NCBI RefSeq assembly: GCF_022539665.2
Contig: NC_081332.1
Coordinates: forward strand, 2,067,773-2,131,772
Direction of reading: 5' to 3'
Length of the DNA: 64,000 bases
From: Daphnia carinata
Lineage: Eukaryota > Arthropoda > Branchiopoda > Diplostraca > Daphniidae
The notes under the pieces are model-generated. The model made no database searches and was not told the origin of the DNA. It saw only the letters and a program-made list of their open reading frames with translations. The stretch's first letter is position 1. Each line of letters begins with the position of its first letter. Below are positions 63,401 through 64,000 of this stretch, one piece after another. The translations under genes were made by a program, and so were the position numbers.

Positions 63401-64000
63401 TCGCTGGATCTGACCAGTGTCGTACCCGTTGTCCTGCACAGCCAGCAGGTCCAGATGATCCATCAAAGTGAACGTGATTCGCCGTTGACGTTCGCCAACG
63501 TCCAGGCGCACACGATTCGCGAAGAGAATCATTACCGCTTGTCTGGGGGCGCTAGTAGCAGCAGCCGGACTCGCGACGGAGATCAAGAAAGCAATTCCGG
63601 TACGTCTACGGCCTCTGAGGGTGGTGATGCTAGTGACGGTGAAGCACCAACAGCGGACGGGTACGCTCAACGACGTGCTGCTGCTGCTGCTGCACGACCT
63701 CCTACAACAGAACAATTATTAACGACCGCCAGTCAGGCCAACGGGAGACCATTGCCCGCCTCTCCCGTTCCGGGTTCGCTGAAACGTCCGCACGCCGTTG
63801 TAACTAATGGCGGCGGTGCGGAAGAGCTTGGATCCAGCGAGGCGGACCATTCCCGGCCGCACATTAGGTACGTGCGCGCTTCCACGGCGACGACCTCGTT
63901 GGCGTACGCGACGACGACGACAATGTCCCATCCGGCCGCCACGTATGTCACTATGGTGCCGACGACAGCCGGGGGCGTCCTGGAGCTGACGGGCGTCCCT
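57440..64000 (+). CDS. Mnt: Mnt, Max-binding bHLH-Zip transcriptional repressor (3' end beyond window)
   Basis: Coding exons 57440-57494, 59329-60100, 60271-60424 and 63266 to the window end, at least 572 residues. Mnt pairs with Max at CACGTG E-boxes and recruits Sin3-HDAC, opposing Myc. The first exon is almost exactly the Sin3-interaction helix (MSLEILLEAALFVERQTQ). Exon 2 encodes a long Ser-rich linker. The basic region HNKLEKNRR (283-291) keeps His283, Glu287 and Arg291, the class-B E-box readers; helix 2 ends at ALRHIQ, where an intron separates it from the zipper (TLKRKEREYEHTMERL, 328-343). A CK2-like acidic STASEGGDASDGE follows. The open frame is intact to 64000, though a strong donor (AG/GTACGTG, 63868) could end exon 4 earlier. 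Introns 1 and 3 are long (1.8 and 2.8 kb) for this locus. Confidence 0.95.
58907..58929. promoter_or_regulatory. Inverted pair of CACGTG E-boxes in Mnt intron 1
   Basis: AGCACGTGA (58907-58915) and TCACGTGCT (58921-58929) are exact reverse complements around a 5-bp ACATC spacer. Both cores are the Myc/Mnt-Max E-box, 13 bp centre to centre. Mnt or Myc could regulate the gene here. Confidence 0.6.
61082..61096. repeat. G15 run in Mnt intron 3
   Basis: Fifteen consecutive G's in the third Mnt intron. A T-run of more than 20 bases also occurs near 62500. The intron (60425-63265) otherwise shows no recognisable exon; an E-box CACGTG lies at 62681-62686. Confidence 0.8.

Noticed and set aside
1-64000. 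Mobile elements, CRISPR arrays, viral insertions
   Set aside because: No transposase, reverse transcriptase, integrase, terminal repeats or spaced repeat arrays were recognised on either strand.

Overview
The window looks like an arthropod nuclear chromosome, most likely a branchiopod crustacean such as Daphnia. The evidence is mostly short introns of roughly 60-130 bp (with a few longer ones of 0.4-2.8 kb) with GT..AG ends, animal-only gene families, and long homopolymer and microsatellite tracts between genes. The species is an inference. No prokaryotic features, CRISPR array, tRNA, rRNA or transposase gene was found.

Layout. Positions 1-41.5 kb are gene-poor and packed with A/T and G homopolymers. 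They hold only two genes, both on the minus strand: two CIP/KIP (Dacapo/p27-type) CDK inhibitors at 12.4-13.1 kb and 24.8-26.1 kb. From 41.5 kb the window is gene-dense and has far fewer homopolymers: a TRIM-NHL gene with RING, two B-boxes, coiled coil and NHL domain (mei-P26 type, +, 41528-45878), a PKA inhibitor (PKI, -, 51087-51442), POLDIP2 (+, 52571-54416, with a one-base deletion that breaks the frame), RAD1 of the 9-1-1 clamp (-, 54615-55934), and the Myc-network repressor Mnt (+, 57440 to the window end, incomplete).

I built exon structures by hand from reading-frame phase, splice sites and remembered family sequences. All introns proposed for mei-P26, PKI, RAD1 and Mnt are phase-consistent. 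POLDIP2 is phase-consistent only if one missing base in exon 5 is allowed for.

How the genes relate. Most are brakes on proliferation or act on PCNA-linked replication control: CDK inhibitors (one with a PCNA-dependent degron motif split by its intron), a TRIM-NHL growth repressor, the Myc antagonist Mnt, the PCNA-like checkpoint clamp subunit RAD1, and the PCNA/Pol delta partner POLDIP2. The two CDK-inhibitor promoters share a gapped motif at a similar distance from the start codon. Mnt and RAD1 are divergent and share a 1.5-kb interval with CRE and E-box sites; Mnt intron 1 carries a perfect inverted pair of CACGTG E-boxes.
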